NCBI RefSeq assembly: GCF_016907755.1
Contig: NZ_JAFBCN010000001.1
Location: forward strand, 3,782,001 to 3,846,000
Direction: 5' to 3'
From: Cellulosimicrobium cellulans
GTDB taxonomy: Bacteria > Actinomycetota > Actinomycetes > Actinomycetales > Cellulomonadaceae
DNA: 64,000 nt
Numbering within the stretch: position 1 is the first letter of the stretch; each line of letters starts with the position of its first letter. Both the position numbers and the translations under genes were made by a program. The notes under the pieces are model-generated. The model had not been told where the DNA came from and did not search any database. It saw nothing but the letters and a program-made list of their open reading frames with translations. Below, piece after piece: positions 17,842-26,487 of this stretch.

Positions 17842-18192
17842 GCCTGGCGCTGACAGCGTGGGTCACGAGCGCGCGAGGGCGAGTGAGTTCCGTCACACCG
17901 CGCGCCCCGGATACCTCGCGATGGCTTGGAATTCCGCGATCTTGCCGTCCGACGAGGTCCGCGTGGGGTCGCGTTTGCCTGGCCCAGACACGGCGTGAAG
18001 AACCCGCGAACAGGCCGCGCGCGAACGCCCCGCGCAGCCCCCCGGGCCGCCGTCGAGGGCCTAGGCTGGAGTGGTCCGGAATCCGGACGAGTCTGTGCCG
18101 ACGTCGGGTGCCACGCCTTCCGCGTGCCGTCTCGCGTCTGCTCGCAGACTGTGACCGACAGCGACCTGTGTGTGAAAGTGGGCGATCCTCGC
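17842..18192 (+). other. Intergenic region with probable kgd promoter
   Basis: 351 nt between the kinase stop and kgd. It has a -10-like TAGGCT at 18062-18067. Six bases later comes a perfect inverted repeat GTCCGG-AAT-CCGGAC (18074-18088), placed at the expected transcription start like an operator. That would give a leader of about 120 nt. No convincing small gene was seen. Confidence 0.45.
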
Positions 18193-21100
18193 GTGTCCCC
18201 GAAGGCTGAGTCAGAGGCGATCAGCGACGCAAGCTCCGTGTTCGGAGCGAACGAGTGGCTCGTCGACGAGCTGTACGAGCAGTACCTCCAGGACAAGAAC
18301 GCGGTGGACCCCGCGTGGTGGGACTTCTTCGAGGACTACCGTCCGGCGGAGCGTGCCGAGACAGCCACGACGACGGCCGGCGCGCCGTCGGCGCCCGTGA
18401 ACGGCGCTCCCGCTGCGCCCGCCGCGGCTCCGGCAGCCCCCGTCGTGCCGGCCGCGGTGACGGACGGCTCGGCCGCCGCCGAGGCGGCGCAGCGCGTCAA
18501 GCCCCCGAAGCTCCCGGCCGACCCCGAGGTCAACGCCGCCGCCGAGGCGGTCCTGGCGACCCGGCCCGTCGCGACGGCCCAGCCCGCGACCGCGCCGTAC
18601 GCGCAGGTCCCGGCCCGCAAGGTCGCCGGCGCGCCGGAGGCCGAGGCGGAGACCGTCGGCGACGACGTGCAGAAGCTCCGCGGTCCCGCGGCTCGCGTCG
18701 TGACGAACATGGAGGCCAGCATCCAGGTGCCGACGGCGACGTCGGTGCGCGCGGTGCCGGCCAAGCTCATGGTCGACAACCGGATCGTCATCAACAACCA
18801 CCTCGCGCGCGGCCGCGGCGGCAAGATCTCGTTCACGCACCTCATCGGGTTCGCGCTCGTCGAGGCGCTGGCGGACATGCCGGTCATGAACGCGAGCTAC
18901 ACGCAGCTCGACGGCAAGCCCGCGGTGAACCACCCCGCGCACGTCAACTTCGGCCTCGCGATCGACCTCGCCAAGCCGGACGGGTCGCGCCAGCTCCTCG
19001 TGCCGAGCATCAAGAAGGCCGAGTCGATGGACTTCGCCCAGTTCTGGGCGGCCTACGAGGACCTCGTGCGTCGCGCGCGCGGCGGCAAGCTCGGCGTCGA
19101 CGACTTCGCCGGGACCACGATCTCGCTCACCAACCCCGGCGGCATCGGCACCGTGCACTCGGTCCCACGCCTCATGGCGGGTCAGGGCACGATCATCGGC
19201 GTCGGCGCGATGGACTACCCCGCCGAGTTCGCGGGCGCCTCGACCGAGCGCCTCGCGCGCCTGGGCATCTCGAAGGTCCTGACGATCACGTCGACCTACG
19301 ACCACCGCATCATCCAGGGCGCGCAGTCGGGCGAGTTCCTGCGGATCCTGTCGCAGAAGCTCCTCGGCGAGGACGGCTTCTACGACCGCGTGTTCGCCGC
19401 GCTGCGCATCCCGTACGAGCCGGTGCGCTGGGTCCGCGACAACACGACGGACGCCGAGATCGAGGCGGCCAAGCCCGCCAAGATCGCCGAGCTGGTCCAC
19501 TCCTACCGCTCGCGCGGCCACCTCATGGCCGACACCGACCCGCTCGCGTACCGCCAGCGCAAGCACGGCGACCTGGACATCCAGAACCACGGCATGACGC
19601 TGTGGGACCTCGACCGCACGTTCCCCACGGGCGGGTTCGGCGGCCGCACCAAGTCGACGCTGCGCGACATCCTCGGCCTGCTGCGCGACTCCTACTGCCG
19701 CACCGTCGGCGTGGAGTACATGCACCTGGCCGACCGCACGCAGCGCAAGTGGCTCCAGGAGCGCCTCGAGTCCGGGTACGCGCGCACGCCGCGCGAGGAC
19801 CAGCTCCGCATCCTGCGCCGCCTCAACTCCGCCGAGGCGTTCGAGACGTTCCTGCAGACGAAGTTCGTCGGGCAGAAGCGCTTCTCGCTCGAGGGCGGGG
19901 AGGCGCTCATCCCGCTGCTCGACGCGATCCTGTCGAAGGCCGCGGAGAACGGCCTCGACGAGGTCGGCATCGGCATGGCGCACCGCGGGCGGCTCAACGT
20001 GCTCGCCAACATCGCGGGCAAGAGCTACGCGCAGATCTTCGCGGAGTTCGAGGGCAACCTCGACCCGAAGAGCGTCCAGGGCTCGGGCGACGTGAAGTAC
20101 CACCTCGGCACCGAGGGCGTCTTCACGGCCGAGACCGGCGCGACGACGAAGGTCTACCTCGCGGCGAACCCCTCGCACCTCGAGGCGGTCGACCCGGTGC
20201 TCGAGGGCATCGTGCGCGCCAAGCAGGACCGCATCGACCTGGGCGGCGACGGCTTCTCCGTGCTGCCGATCCTCATCCACGGCGACGCGGCCTTCGCGGG
20301 CCAGGGCGTCGTGCCCGAGGTGCTCAACCTCGCGCAGCTGCGCGGGTACCGCACCGGCGGCACCGTGCACGTCATCATCAACAACCAGGTCGGCTTCACC
20401 ACGGGCCCGTCGTCGTCGCGCTCGACGACCTACGCGACCGACGTCGCCAAGGGCTACCAGGTCCCGATCTTCCACGTGAACGGCGACGACCCCGAGGCGT
20501 GCGTGCGCGTCGCCGAGCTCGCGTTCGCGTTCCGCGAGCAGTTCGACCGCGACGTGATCATCGACATGATCTGCTACCGCCGCCGTGGTCACAACGAGGG
20601 CGACGACCCCTCGATGACGCAGCCGCTCATGTACAACCTCATCGAGGCGAAGCGCTCGGTGCGCAAGCTGTACACCGAGAACCTCGTCGCGCGCGGCGAC
20701 ATCACGCTCGAGGAGGCCGAGCACGTCCTCCAGGACTACCAGGCCCAGCTCGAGCGCGTCTTCACCGAGACCAAGGAGGGCGGCTTCACGCCCGCCGCGG
20801 ACCGCGAGCCGGTCGCCGGTCTCGAGCGCCCGGAGTCCCAGCTCGAGGACGCCGGCACGATGGTCGGCTGGAAGACGGCGATCGACCGCTCGGTCCTCGA
20901 GCGCGTCGGTCAGGTCCACGTCGCCCCGCCCGAGGGCTTCACCGTCCACCCCAAGCTCGCGCAGCTCCTCGAGAAGCGCCGGCAGATGTCCGTCGACGGC
21001 GGCATCGACTGGGGCTTCGGCGAGCTCGCCGCGTTCGGCTCGCTCCTCGCGGAGGGCACGCCCGTCCGCCTCGCCGGGCAGGACTCGCGCCGCGGCACGT

Positions 21101-22017
21101 TCGTGCAGCGCCACGCCGTCCTCCACGACCGCGAGACCGGCGCCGAGTGGACGCCGCTGCTCTACCTGTCCGCGGACCAGGCGAAGTTCTGGGTCTACGA
21201 CTCGTCCCTGTCCGAGTACGCCGCGCTCGGGTTCGAGTACGGCTACTCGGTCGAGCGCCCCGACGCGCTCGTGCTGTGGGAGGCGCAGTTCGGCGACTTC
21301 GTCAACGGCGCCCAGACGGTGATCGACGAGTTCATCTCGTCCGCCGAGCAGAAGTGGGGCCAGTACTCGTCGGTCGTCATGCTCCTCCCCCACGGCTACG
21401 AGGGCCAGGGGCCGGACCACTCGTCCGCGCGCATCGAGCGGTTCCTGCAGCTCGCGGCCGAGGACAACATGACCATCGCGCAGCCGTCGACGCCCGCGTC
21501 GTACTTCCACCTGCTGCGCCAGCAGGCGTACGCCCGCCCGCGCCGTCCGCTCGTCGTGTTCACGCCCAAGCAGCTCCTGCGCCTCAAGGCCGCCGCGTCG
21601 AGCGTCGAGGACTTCACGACCGGCACGTTCCAGCCCGTCATCCCGGACGCGACGGTCGACCCGGCGAAGGTCGACCGCGTGCTCCTCAGCACGGGCCGCG
21701 TGTACTACGACCTCCTCGCCGAGCGCACCAAGCGCGGCGACGAGGGCGTGGCGCTCGTCCGCCTCGAGCAGCTCTACCCGCTCGACGTCGACGGCATCCG
21801 CGCCGAGCTCGCGAAGTACCCGGGCGCCGAGGTCGTGTGGGTCCAGGACGAGCCCGAGAACCAGGGCGCCTGGTCGTTCGTGCACATCAACCTGCCCGAG
21901 GACCTGCCGCGCGTGAGCGTCGTCTCCCGCCCGGCGTCGGCGTCGACCGCCGCCGGCACGGCGAAGAAGCACCAGGCCCAGCAGGCCGTGCTCCTCGAGC
22001 AGGCGTTCGCCCGCTGA
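18193..22017 (+). CDS. kgd: Multifunctional 2-oxoglutarate metabolism enzyme
   Basis: About 1274 residues, the length expected for actinobacterial KGD. It joins the 2-oxoglutarate decarboxylase/dehydrogenase E1 and the succinyltransferase (E2) catalytic domain of the TCA cycle. The N-terminal helix ANEWLVDELYEQYLQDKNAVD is followed by an Ala/Pro linker (about 55-150). The acyltransferase domain carries YDHRIIQGAQSGEF near residues 370-385. The ThDP-binding E1 region has GMAHRGRLNVLAN and a C-terminal transketolase-type domain (LLPHGYEGQGPDHSSARIER, in part). In related bacteria GarA, a FHA protein, inhibits it. GTG 18193 (VSPKAES) was chosen; earlier in-frame GTGs cannot be excluded, and a frame open to 17926 is not needed. 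Confidence 0.93.
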   Translation: MSPKAESEAISDASSVFGANEWLVDELYEQYLQDKNAVDPAWWDFFEDYRPAERAETATTTAGAPSAPVNGAPAAPAAAPAAPVVPAAVTDGSAAAEAAQRVKPPKLPADPEVNAAAEAVLATRPVATAQPATAPYAQVPARKVAGAPEAEAETVGDDVQKLRGPAARVVTNMEASIQVPTATSVRAVPAKLMVDNRIVINNHLARGRGGKISFTHLIGFALVEALADMPVMNASYTQLDGKPAVNHPAHVNFGLAIDLAKPDGSRQLLVPSIKKAESMDFAQFWAAYEDLVRRARGGKLGVDDFAGTTISLTNPGGIGTVHSVPRLMAGQGTIIGVGAMDYPAEFAGASTERLARLGISKVLTITSTYDHRIIQGAQSGEFLRILSQKLLGEDGFYDRVFAALRIPYEPVRWVRDNTTDAEIEAAKPAKIAELVHSYRSRGHLMADTDPLAYRQRKHGDLDIQNHGMTLWDLDRTFPTGGFGGRTKSTLRDILGLLRDSYCRTVGVEYMHLADRTQRKWLQERLESGYARTPREDQLRILRRLNSAEAFETFLQTKFVGQKRFSLEGGEALIPLLDAILSKAAENGLDEVGIGMAHRGRLNVLANIAGKSYAQIFAEFEGNLDPKSVQGSGDVKYHLGTEGVFTAETGATTKVYLAANPSHLEAVDPVLEGIVRAKQDRIDLGGDGFSVLPILIHGDAAFAGQGVVPEVLNLAQLRGYRTGGTVHVIINNQVGFTTGPSSSRSTTYATDVAKGYQVPIFHVNGDDPEACVRVAELAFAFREQFDRDVIIDMICYRRRGHNEGDDPSMTQPLMYNLIEAKRSVRKLYTENLVARGDITLEEAEHVLQDYQAQLERVFTETKEGGFTPAADREPVAGLERPESQLEDAGTMVGWKTAIDRSVLERVGQVHVAPPEGFTVHPKLAQLLEKRRQMSVDGGIDWGFGELAAFGSLLAEGTPVRLAGQDSRRGTFVQRHAVLHDRETGAEWTPLLYLSADQAKFWVYDSSLSEYAALGFEYGYSVERPDALVLWEAQFGDFVNGAQTVIDEFISSAEQKWGQYSSVVMLLPHGYEGQGPDHSSARIERFLQLAAEDNMTIAQPSTPASYFHLLRQQAYARPRRPLVVFTPKQLLRLKAAASSVEDFTTGTFQPVIPDATVDPAKVDRVLLSTGRVYYDLLAERTKRGDEGVALVRLEQLYPLDVDGIRAELAKYPGAEVVWVQDEPENQGAWSFVHINLPEDLPRVSVVSRPASASTAAGTAKKHQAQQAVLLEQAFAR

Positions 22018-22041
22018 CCTCGCCGGGCTCCGGCCCTGGAC

Positions 22042-22081
22042 ACGACGAAGGCCCCCTCCGCACGGAGGGGGCCTTCGTCGT
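22042..22081. terminator. Terminator after kgd
   Basis: A nearly 19-bp perfect stem (22042-22060 with 22063-22081) with an effective CGCACG-type tip, 24 nt past the kgd stop. It lies between convergent genes and may work both ways. Confidence 0.85.
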
Positions 22082-22199
22082 CGTGCGCACGGCGCGGTCG
22101 TGCCGGGAGCTCGGGGGCCGTCCCCGCCGAGACCGACCCGGGCGTCCGAGATCGACCCTCAGAGGATCGACCTGGCGACGTGCGGGTCGACCTCGCGGG

Positions 22200-23195
22200 T
22201 CACCAGCGGTCGTGGATCTTCGCGCGCAGGTGCTCGTCGTAGATCTCGCGGACGCCCGAGGTGAAGAGCGGGCCGAGGACGTCCGCGTCGCCCGCGGCGG
22301 CGTTCGAGCGCGCCTGCTCGACGTTGCGCGCGCCGGGGATGACGGTCGACACGCCGGGCTGCTGCCAGACCCACGCGATCGCGACCTGGGCGGGCGTGAG
22401 CACCTGCCCGACGACGTCCTGCACGAGCGTGGTGAACTCGCCCGCCGCCTGGACACCCGTCTCGAAGTCGACGCCCGAGAACGTCTCGCCGACGTCGAAC
22501 GCGCTCCCGTCGCGGTTGTACGTCCGGTGGTCGTCGGCCGCGAAGGTGGTGTCCTTCGTGTACTTCCCGGACAGCAACCCGGACGCGAGCGGCACGCGCG
22601 CGATGACACCGACCCCGGCGGCGGACGCCGCGGGCAGGACGGCGTCGAGGGGCTTGAGCCGGAACGCGTTGAGGATGATCTGCACGGTCGCGACGCCGTG
22701 GCGCGCGATGGCGGTGAGCGCCTCGTCGACGGTCTCGACGCTCACGCCGTAGCTCGCGATCGCGCCCTCGGCGACGAGCGTGTCGAGGCCGTCGTAGACC
22801 TCGTCGCGCGAGTAGACCGCCGTCGGGGGGCAGTGGAGCTGGACGAGGTCGAGGCGGTCGGTCCGCAGGTTCCGACGCGACCGGTCGGTCCACTCGCGGA
22901 ACTTCGCGAGCGTGAAGTTGTCCGCGTCCTGGTCCTCGCGGCGCCCCATCTTGGTCGCGACCGTGATCGCGTGGCCCGGGTTGTCCGCGAGGTAGCCGCC
23001 GATGATCTGCTCGCTGCGCCCGTCGCCGTAGACGTCGGCGGTGTCGAAGAACGTCACGCCGGCCTCGGCGGAGGCGTCGAGCACGGCGCGCGCGTCGTCC
23101 TCGCTCACGTCGCCCCAGTCGGCGCCGAGCTGCCAGGTTCCCAGTCCGACGACCGAGACGAGCCGTCCCGTGCGTCCGAGCACCTGTCGTTCCAT
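22200..23195 (-). CDS. Aldo/keto reductase
   Basis: 331 residues, NADPH-dependent oxidoreductase with a TIM-barrel fold. AKR signatures: GLGTWQLG near 17-24, TFFDTADVYGDGRSE (catalytic Asp and Tyr), VATKMGR (catalytic Lys), LHCPP (catalytic His) and PGARNVEQARSN near the C-terminus for cofactor binding. ATG 23195 has a strong GAGGAGG site 6 nt upstream. Substrate unknown. Divergent from the aldose epimerase gene. Confidence 0.9.
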   Translation of the reverse strand: MERQVLGRTGRLVSVVGLGTWQLGADWGDVSEDDARAVLDASAEAGVTFFDTADVYGDGRSEQIIGGYLADNPGHAITVATKMGRREDQDADNFTLAKFREWTDRSRRNLRTDRLDLVQLHCPPTAVYSRDEVYDGLDTLVAEGAIASYGVSVETVDEALTAIARHGVATVQIILNAFRLKPLDAVLPAASAAGVGVIARVPLASGLLSGKYTKDTTFAADDHRTYNRDGSAFDVGETFSGVDFETGVQAAGEFTTLVQDVVGQVLTPAQVAIAWVWQQPGVSTVIPGARNVEQARSNAAAGDADVLGPLFTSGVREIYDEHLRAKIHDRW

Positions 23196-23303
23196 CGTTC
23201 CTCCTCGTGCTGCGTCGGGTGCGCCGGGAGACACACCCGGGCACCGAGTCTGACTGCCGAGAGCGCATCGCGCACCCTCGCACGCCGAGTACCGTATGTG
23301 AGC

Positions 23304-24218
23304 GTGAACACCCATGCCCCCTCGGGGACCCAGGTCCGCATCGCCCACGGCGAGCACGCAGCGACGATCACCGAGGTGGGCGCGGCCGTGCGCGAGTACG
23401 CGGTCGGCGGCCGGCCCGTCTTCACCCCCTTCGCGGAGGACGAGGTCGCACCCGCGTTCAACGGCGCGGTCCTGCTCCCCTGGCCCAACCGGCTGCGGGA
23501 CGGCGCGTACGAGGTGGACGGCACCACGTACCAGGTGCCCGTGTCGGAGCACGACCGCAGCACCGCCCTGCACGGGCTCGCGTGCTGGCAGCGCTGGGTC
23601 GTCGTCGAGCACGAGGCCGCGCGCGCGACGCTCGAGCTGCACCTGCCGCCCTCGCCCGGCTACCCGTTCGACCTCGTCACGCGCGTCACCTACTCGCTCG
23701 ACGACGCCGGGCTGCGCGTCCACGTGCGGACCACCAACGTCGGCGCGACGACGGCTCCCTACGGCATCGGCTTCCACCCGTGGCTCTCCGCCGACGGCGC
23801 GAACCTCGACGAGTGCACGCTGCGCCTCGACGCCGCGACGCGCGTCACGACCGACGACCGGCTCCTGCCCACCGGCACCGAGCCCGTCGCGGGGAGCTAC
23901 GACCTGCGCGAGCCGCGCCAGCTCGCGGGCGTCGACCTGGACGACGCGTACGTCGACGTGCTGCGCGACGCCGACGGCCTGTCCTGGATGCGGCTCGCAG
24001 CTCCCGACGGCCGCACGTCCGCCGTCTGGATGGACGGCTCGATGGACACCTGGCAGGTCTGCACGGGCGACCACGTCGGGGACGTCGCGTTCCGCCGGTC
24101 CGGCGTCGCCGCGGAGCCGATGAGCTGCATCGCGGACGCGTTCCGCACCGGTGAGCGCCTCGTGCGCCTCGAGTCGGGCGCCTCGCACGAGGTCACCTGG
24201 GGCGCGACGCTGCTCTGA
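23304..24218 (+). CDS. Aldose 1-epimerase family protein
   Basis: 304 residues of the galactose-mutarotase fold. Active-site-like His residues are seen in STALHGLACWQ and GIGFHPWLS. The N-terminus has GAVLLPWPNRLRDG and the C-terminal part DTWQVCTGDH. Enzymes of this family interconvert sugar anomers; YeaD-type relatives act on hexose-6-phosphates. GTG 23304 was chosen. TACCGT ends 8 nt upstream, so it may be leaderless; GTG 23298 is an alternative. Confidence 0.82.
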   Translation: MNTHAPSGTQVRIAHGEHAATITEVGAAVREYAVGGRPVFTPFAEDEVAPAFNGAVLLPWPNRLRDGAYEVDGTTYQVPVSEHDRSTALHGLACWQRWVVVEHEAARATLELHLPPSPGYPFDLVTRVTYSLDDAGLRVHVRTTNVGATTAPYGIGFHPWLSADGANLDECTLRLDAATRVTTDDRLLPTGTEPVAGSYDLREPRQLAGVDLDDAYVDVLRDADGLSWMRLAAPDGRTSAVWMDGSMDTWQVCTGDHVGDVAFRRSGVAAEPMSCIADAFRTGERLVRLESGASHEVTWGATLL

Positions 24219-24228
24219 CCTGTCAGGT

Positions 24229-24302
24229 CGTGGGCGGTCCGTCCGATATGCCCGGCTGGACACGCCGGGCCCACGAGGCGGTTTCGACCCACGCCGCCCA
24301 CG
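24229..24302 (+). terminator. Hairpin region after the epimerase gene
   Basis: CGTGGGCGG (24229-24237) pairs with CCGCCCACG (24294-24302) and encloses a CCCGGC/GCCGGG hairpin (24251-24256, 24264-24269). ACCTGTCAGGT directly overlaps the stop (24218-24228). It probably ends transcription. Confidence 0.45.
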
Positions 24303-24320
24303 TCGGGGAGAATGGCGCCC

Positions 24321-24935
24321 GTGGAGGACGCCGTGAGTCGTGAGGTACGGATCTGCGTCGTCGGCGACGAGCTGAGCGCCGGCGTCGGCGACGCGAAGGC
24401 CCTGGGGTGGGCGGGGCGCGTCGTCGCGCGCACGCGCTTCCCCCAGCCGGCGTACGTGTTCCCGCTCGCCATCCCCGGCGAGACGACGACGGCGCTCAGC
24501 CAGCGCTGGGAGGCGGAGACCGCGCGACGGTTCGCCCAGGAGCCGGACGTGGACAACCGCCTCGTCATCGGCCTCGGCCGCCACGACCTCGACGCAGGGC
24601 TGTCGGTCGCGCGCTCGCGCCTCAACCTGGCGAACGTGCTCGACGTCGCGGAGTCGCACCGCCTGCCGACGTTCGTCGTGGGCCCCCCGCCGGGCCACGC
24701 GCAGGACGCCGACCGGCTCGCCGAGCTCTCGCACGCCTTCTCCGACGTCGCGAACCGGCGCCGCGTGCCGTACGTCGACACCTTCAGCCCGCTCGTCACG
24801 CACGAGCAGTGGCTCGCCGACCTCGCGCAGAGCGGCAACGGCTTCCCCGGGCAGGCGGGCTACGGGCTCATGGCCTGGCTCGTCCTGCACACGGGCTGGC
24901 ACGCGTGGCTGGGCCTGCCGGACGACACGGTCTGA
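24321..24935 (+). CDS. SGNH/GDSL-fold protein lacking the usual catalytic residues
   Basis: 204 residues from GTG 24321; an in-frame ATG at 24312 would add three. The fold is that of SGNH hydrolases, but block I reads GDELSAG (the nucleophile Ser of GDS replaced by Glu), block III GLGRHD (Asn replaced) and block V NGFPGQAGYG (the usual DxxH not present). It is therefore either non-hydrolytic or works differently. GAGAAT 7 nt before GTG 24321 suggests a leaderless mRNA and supports that start. Cytosolic. Confidence 0.65.
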   Translation: MEDAVSREVRICVVGDELSAGVGDAKALGWAGRVVARTRFPQPAYVFPLAIPGETTTALSQRWEAETARRFAQEPDVDNRLVIGLGRHDLDAGLSVARSRLNLANVLDVAESHRLPTFVVGPPPGHAQDADRLAELSHAFSDVANRRRVPYVDTFSPLVTHEQWLADLAQSGNGFPGQAGYGLMAWLVLHTGWHAWLGLPDDTV

Positions 24936-24950
24936 ACCCACCACGCACGA

Positions 24951-24996
24951 CGACGGCCCGTCGCCCCAGGACCACTCCTGGGACGGCGGGCCGTCG
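24951..24996. terminator. Bidirectional terminator between convergent genes
   Basis: Near-perfect 21-bp arms (24951-24971 and 24976-24996) with a CCAC loop and a few mismatches lie between the SGNH gene and the DUF4097 gene. Confidence 0.75.
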
Positions 24997-25007
24997 GCGC
25001 GTCGGCG

Positions 25008-25811
25008 TCAGCCGCGCGAGACCGTGAGGTCGCCCGAGACGGTGTTCGCCGAGACGTACGCGCCGCCCGCGCCCGGCTGGTCGACGTGGTCGACCGACGT
25101 CGTGCGCTGCGCGGCGGAGTCCAGGCGGACGCCGTCGAGCACGGCCTTGCCCGTGACGCTGCGGGCCTTGAGGTTGACCGGCGACCCGGCGCCGAGGCGC
25201 ACGGCCACGTCGCCGGAGACGGTGCGCGCGTCGACGAGCGGGGTGCTCTCGCGTGCCACGACCTCGACACCGCTCGTCACCGTGTTGACCGACACCCGGC
25301 CGAGCGTCCCGTCGAGCGTGACCGCCCCGGACGCGGTGCTCACGTGGACGTCGCCGACGTGCTCGCTGACGTCGACCGCACCGGTCGCCGTCTTGATCGA
25401 CGCCGTGCCCGACACTCCCTGGACGCGCACCGCGCCCTTCGCGGTCGTCACGGACAGGTCGGCCCGCGTCCCGACGACGGAGGCCGCGGCGCGCGCCGTC
25501 GTCACCTTGACCGGCACGTGCGCGGGGACGGTGAGCCGGACGACGGCGCGGTCCTTGTCGCGCAGGCCCTTCGCCCGCTCGACGAGGCCCTCGACGCCGG
25601 CGAAGTCGTAGCCGACGCGCAGCTCGCCGTCGTGCACGCTCACCTGGAGCGGGCGCTCGGACACCTCGCTGACGTAGAGGTGCGCCCCGGCCTCGCGCGC
25701 GGGGTCGGCGACGACGTCGACCGCGCCGTCGGTGAGCTGGACGACGACGCGCCGGACGTCGGCGACGTCGACGGTCTGGGGGGCGTTGATGACCCAGGAC
25801 TCGGTGCTCAT
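25008..25811 (-). CDS. DUF4097-family protein (copy 1)
   Basis: 267 residues with no signal peptide. The first third is a beta-rich domain; the rest is a run of about 20-residue right-handed-helix-like repeats (DLSVTTAKGAVRVQGVSG, ASIKTATGAVDVSEHVGD, VHVSTASGAVTLDGTLGR), typical of DUF4097. These proteins are widely paired with PadR regulators and stress responses, but no biochemical role is established. ATG 25811 has GAGGAGAAG upstream. Third gene of an operon after the second DUF4097 copy and the PadR gene. Confidence 0.85.
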   Translation of the reverse strand: MSTESWVINAPQTVDVADVRRVVVQLTDGAVDVVADPAREAGAHLYVSEVSERPLQVSVHDGELRVGYDFAGVEGLVERAKGLRDKDRAVVRLTVPAHVPVKVTTARAAASVVGTRADLSVTTAKGAVRVQGVSGTASIKTATGAVDVSEHVGDVHVSTASGAVTLDGTLGRVSVNTVTSGVEVVARESTPLVDARTVSGDVAVRLGAGSPVNLKARSVTGKAVLDGVRLDSAAQRTTSVDHVDQPGAGGAYVSANTVSGDLTVSRG

Positions 25812-25887
25812 GCGCTTCTCCTCGTTCGGTGCTGCGGTTCAGGGGTGCGGTGCTGGTCGTTCGTCGAGGGGTTCTCGTGATCGTCGG

Positions 25888-26487
25888 TCAGGGCAGGGTC
25901 GCTCGCACGGCCTTGCGCGCGCTGTCGAGCACGGTGCGCAGGGTGTCGACCGTGAGCTCCGAGACGACGCTCGCCGCGTCGGCCCGGCGCAGGTCGGCGC
26001 GCACGTCCTCGCGGAAGCGCTGCAGCACCGCCTCGGCCTCCATGCGCCACGCGTACGACTCGCGTCGCCGCGGGTCGGGCTCGCCGTCGCGCGGGCGCGC
26101 GCGCGCCGTCTGCGCGGCGGCCGCGAGCTCGGCCCGCAGTCCCTTCAGCGAGCCCTGCACGTCGGCGCGCAGCGCCTCGGCGCGCTGGCGCACCGTCTCG
26201 GCGATGCCGTGCTCCAGCGCGGCGACGTCGGCGCGGCGCGCCTCGATCTCCGCGCGGCCGGCCGGAGTGAGCTCGTACGTCGTCTTGCGACCGTCGGCGC
26301 TGCGGTGCACGAGGCCCTCGTCCTCGAGCCGTGCGAGGCGGGGGTAGATCGTCCCGGCGCTCGGCCGGTAGGTGCCGCCGAACCGCTCCGAGAGCTCGGT
26401 GATGAGCTCGTAGCCGTGCTTGGGCCCGGTGTCGAGGAGCGCCAGCAGGTAGAGCCGGAGCTCACCGTGCGCGAAGACGGTGGCCAT
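25888..26487 (-). CDS. PadR-family transcriptional regulator
   Basis: 199 residues. The winged helix (GELRLYLLALLDTGPKHG, GTIYPRLARLEDEGLV, YELTPAGRAEI) is classical PadR, followed by an Ala/Arg-rich helical dimer region (90-199), longer than in minimal PadR proteins. ATG 26487 overlaps the stop of the upstream DUF4097 gene by one base (TGATG). It likely represses its own operon through the GATATATC sites at 27474-27511. Confidence 0.9.
   Translation of the reverse strand: MATVFAHGELRLYLLALLDTGPKHGYELITELSERFGGTYRPSAGTIYPRLARLEDEGLVHRSADGRKTTYELTPAGRAEIEARRADVAALEHGIAETVRQRAEALRADVQGSLKGLRAELAAAAQTARARPRDGEPDPRRRESYAWRMEAEAVLQRFREDVRADLRRADAASVVSELTVDTLRTVLDSARKAVRATLP

Noticed and set aside
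18211-21972. 1253-codon minus-strand frame opposite kgd
   Set aside because: Composition is Arg/Leu/Val/Asp shadow with no motif, fully opposite a certain gene.
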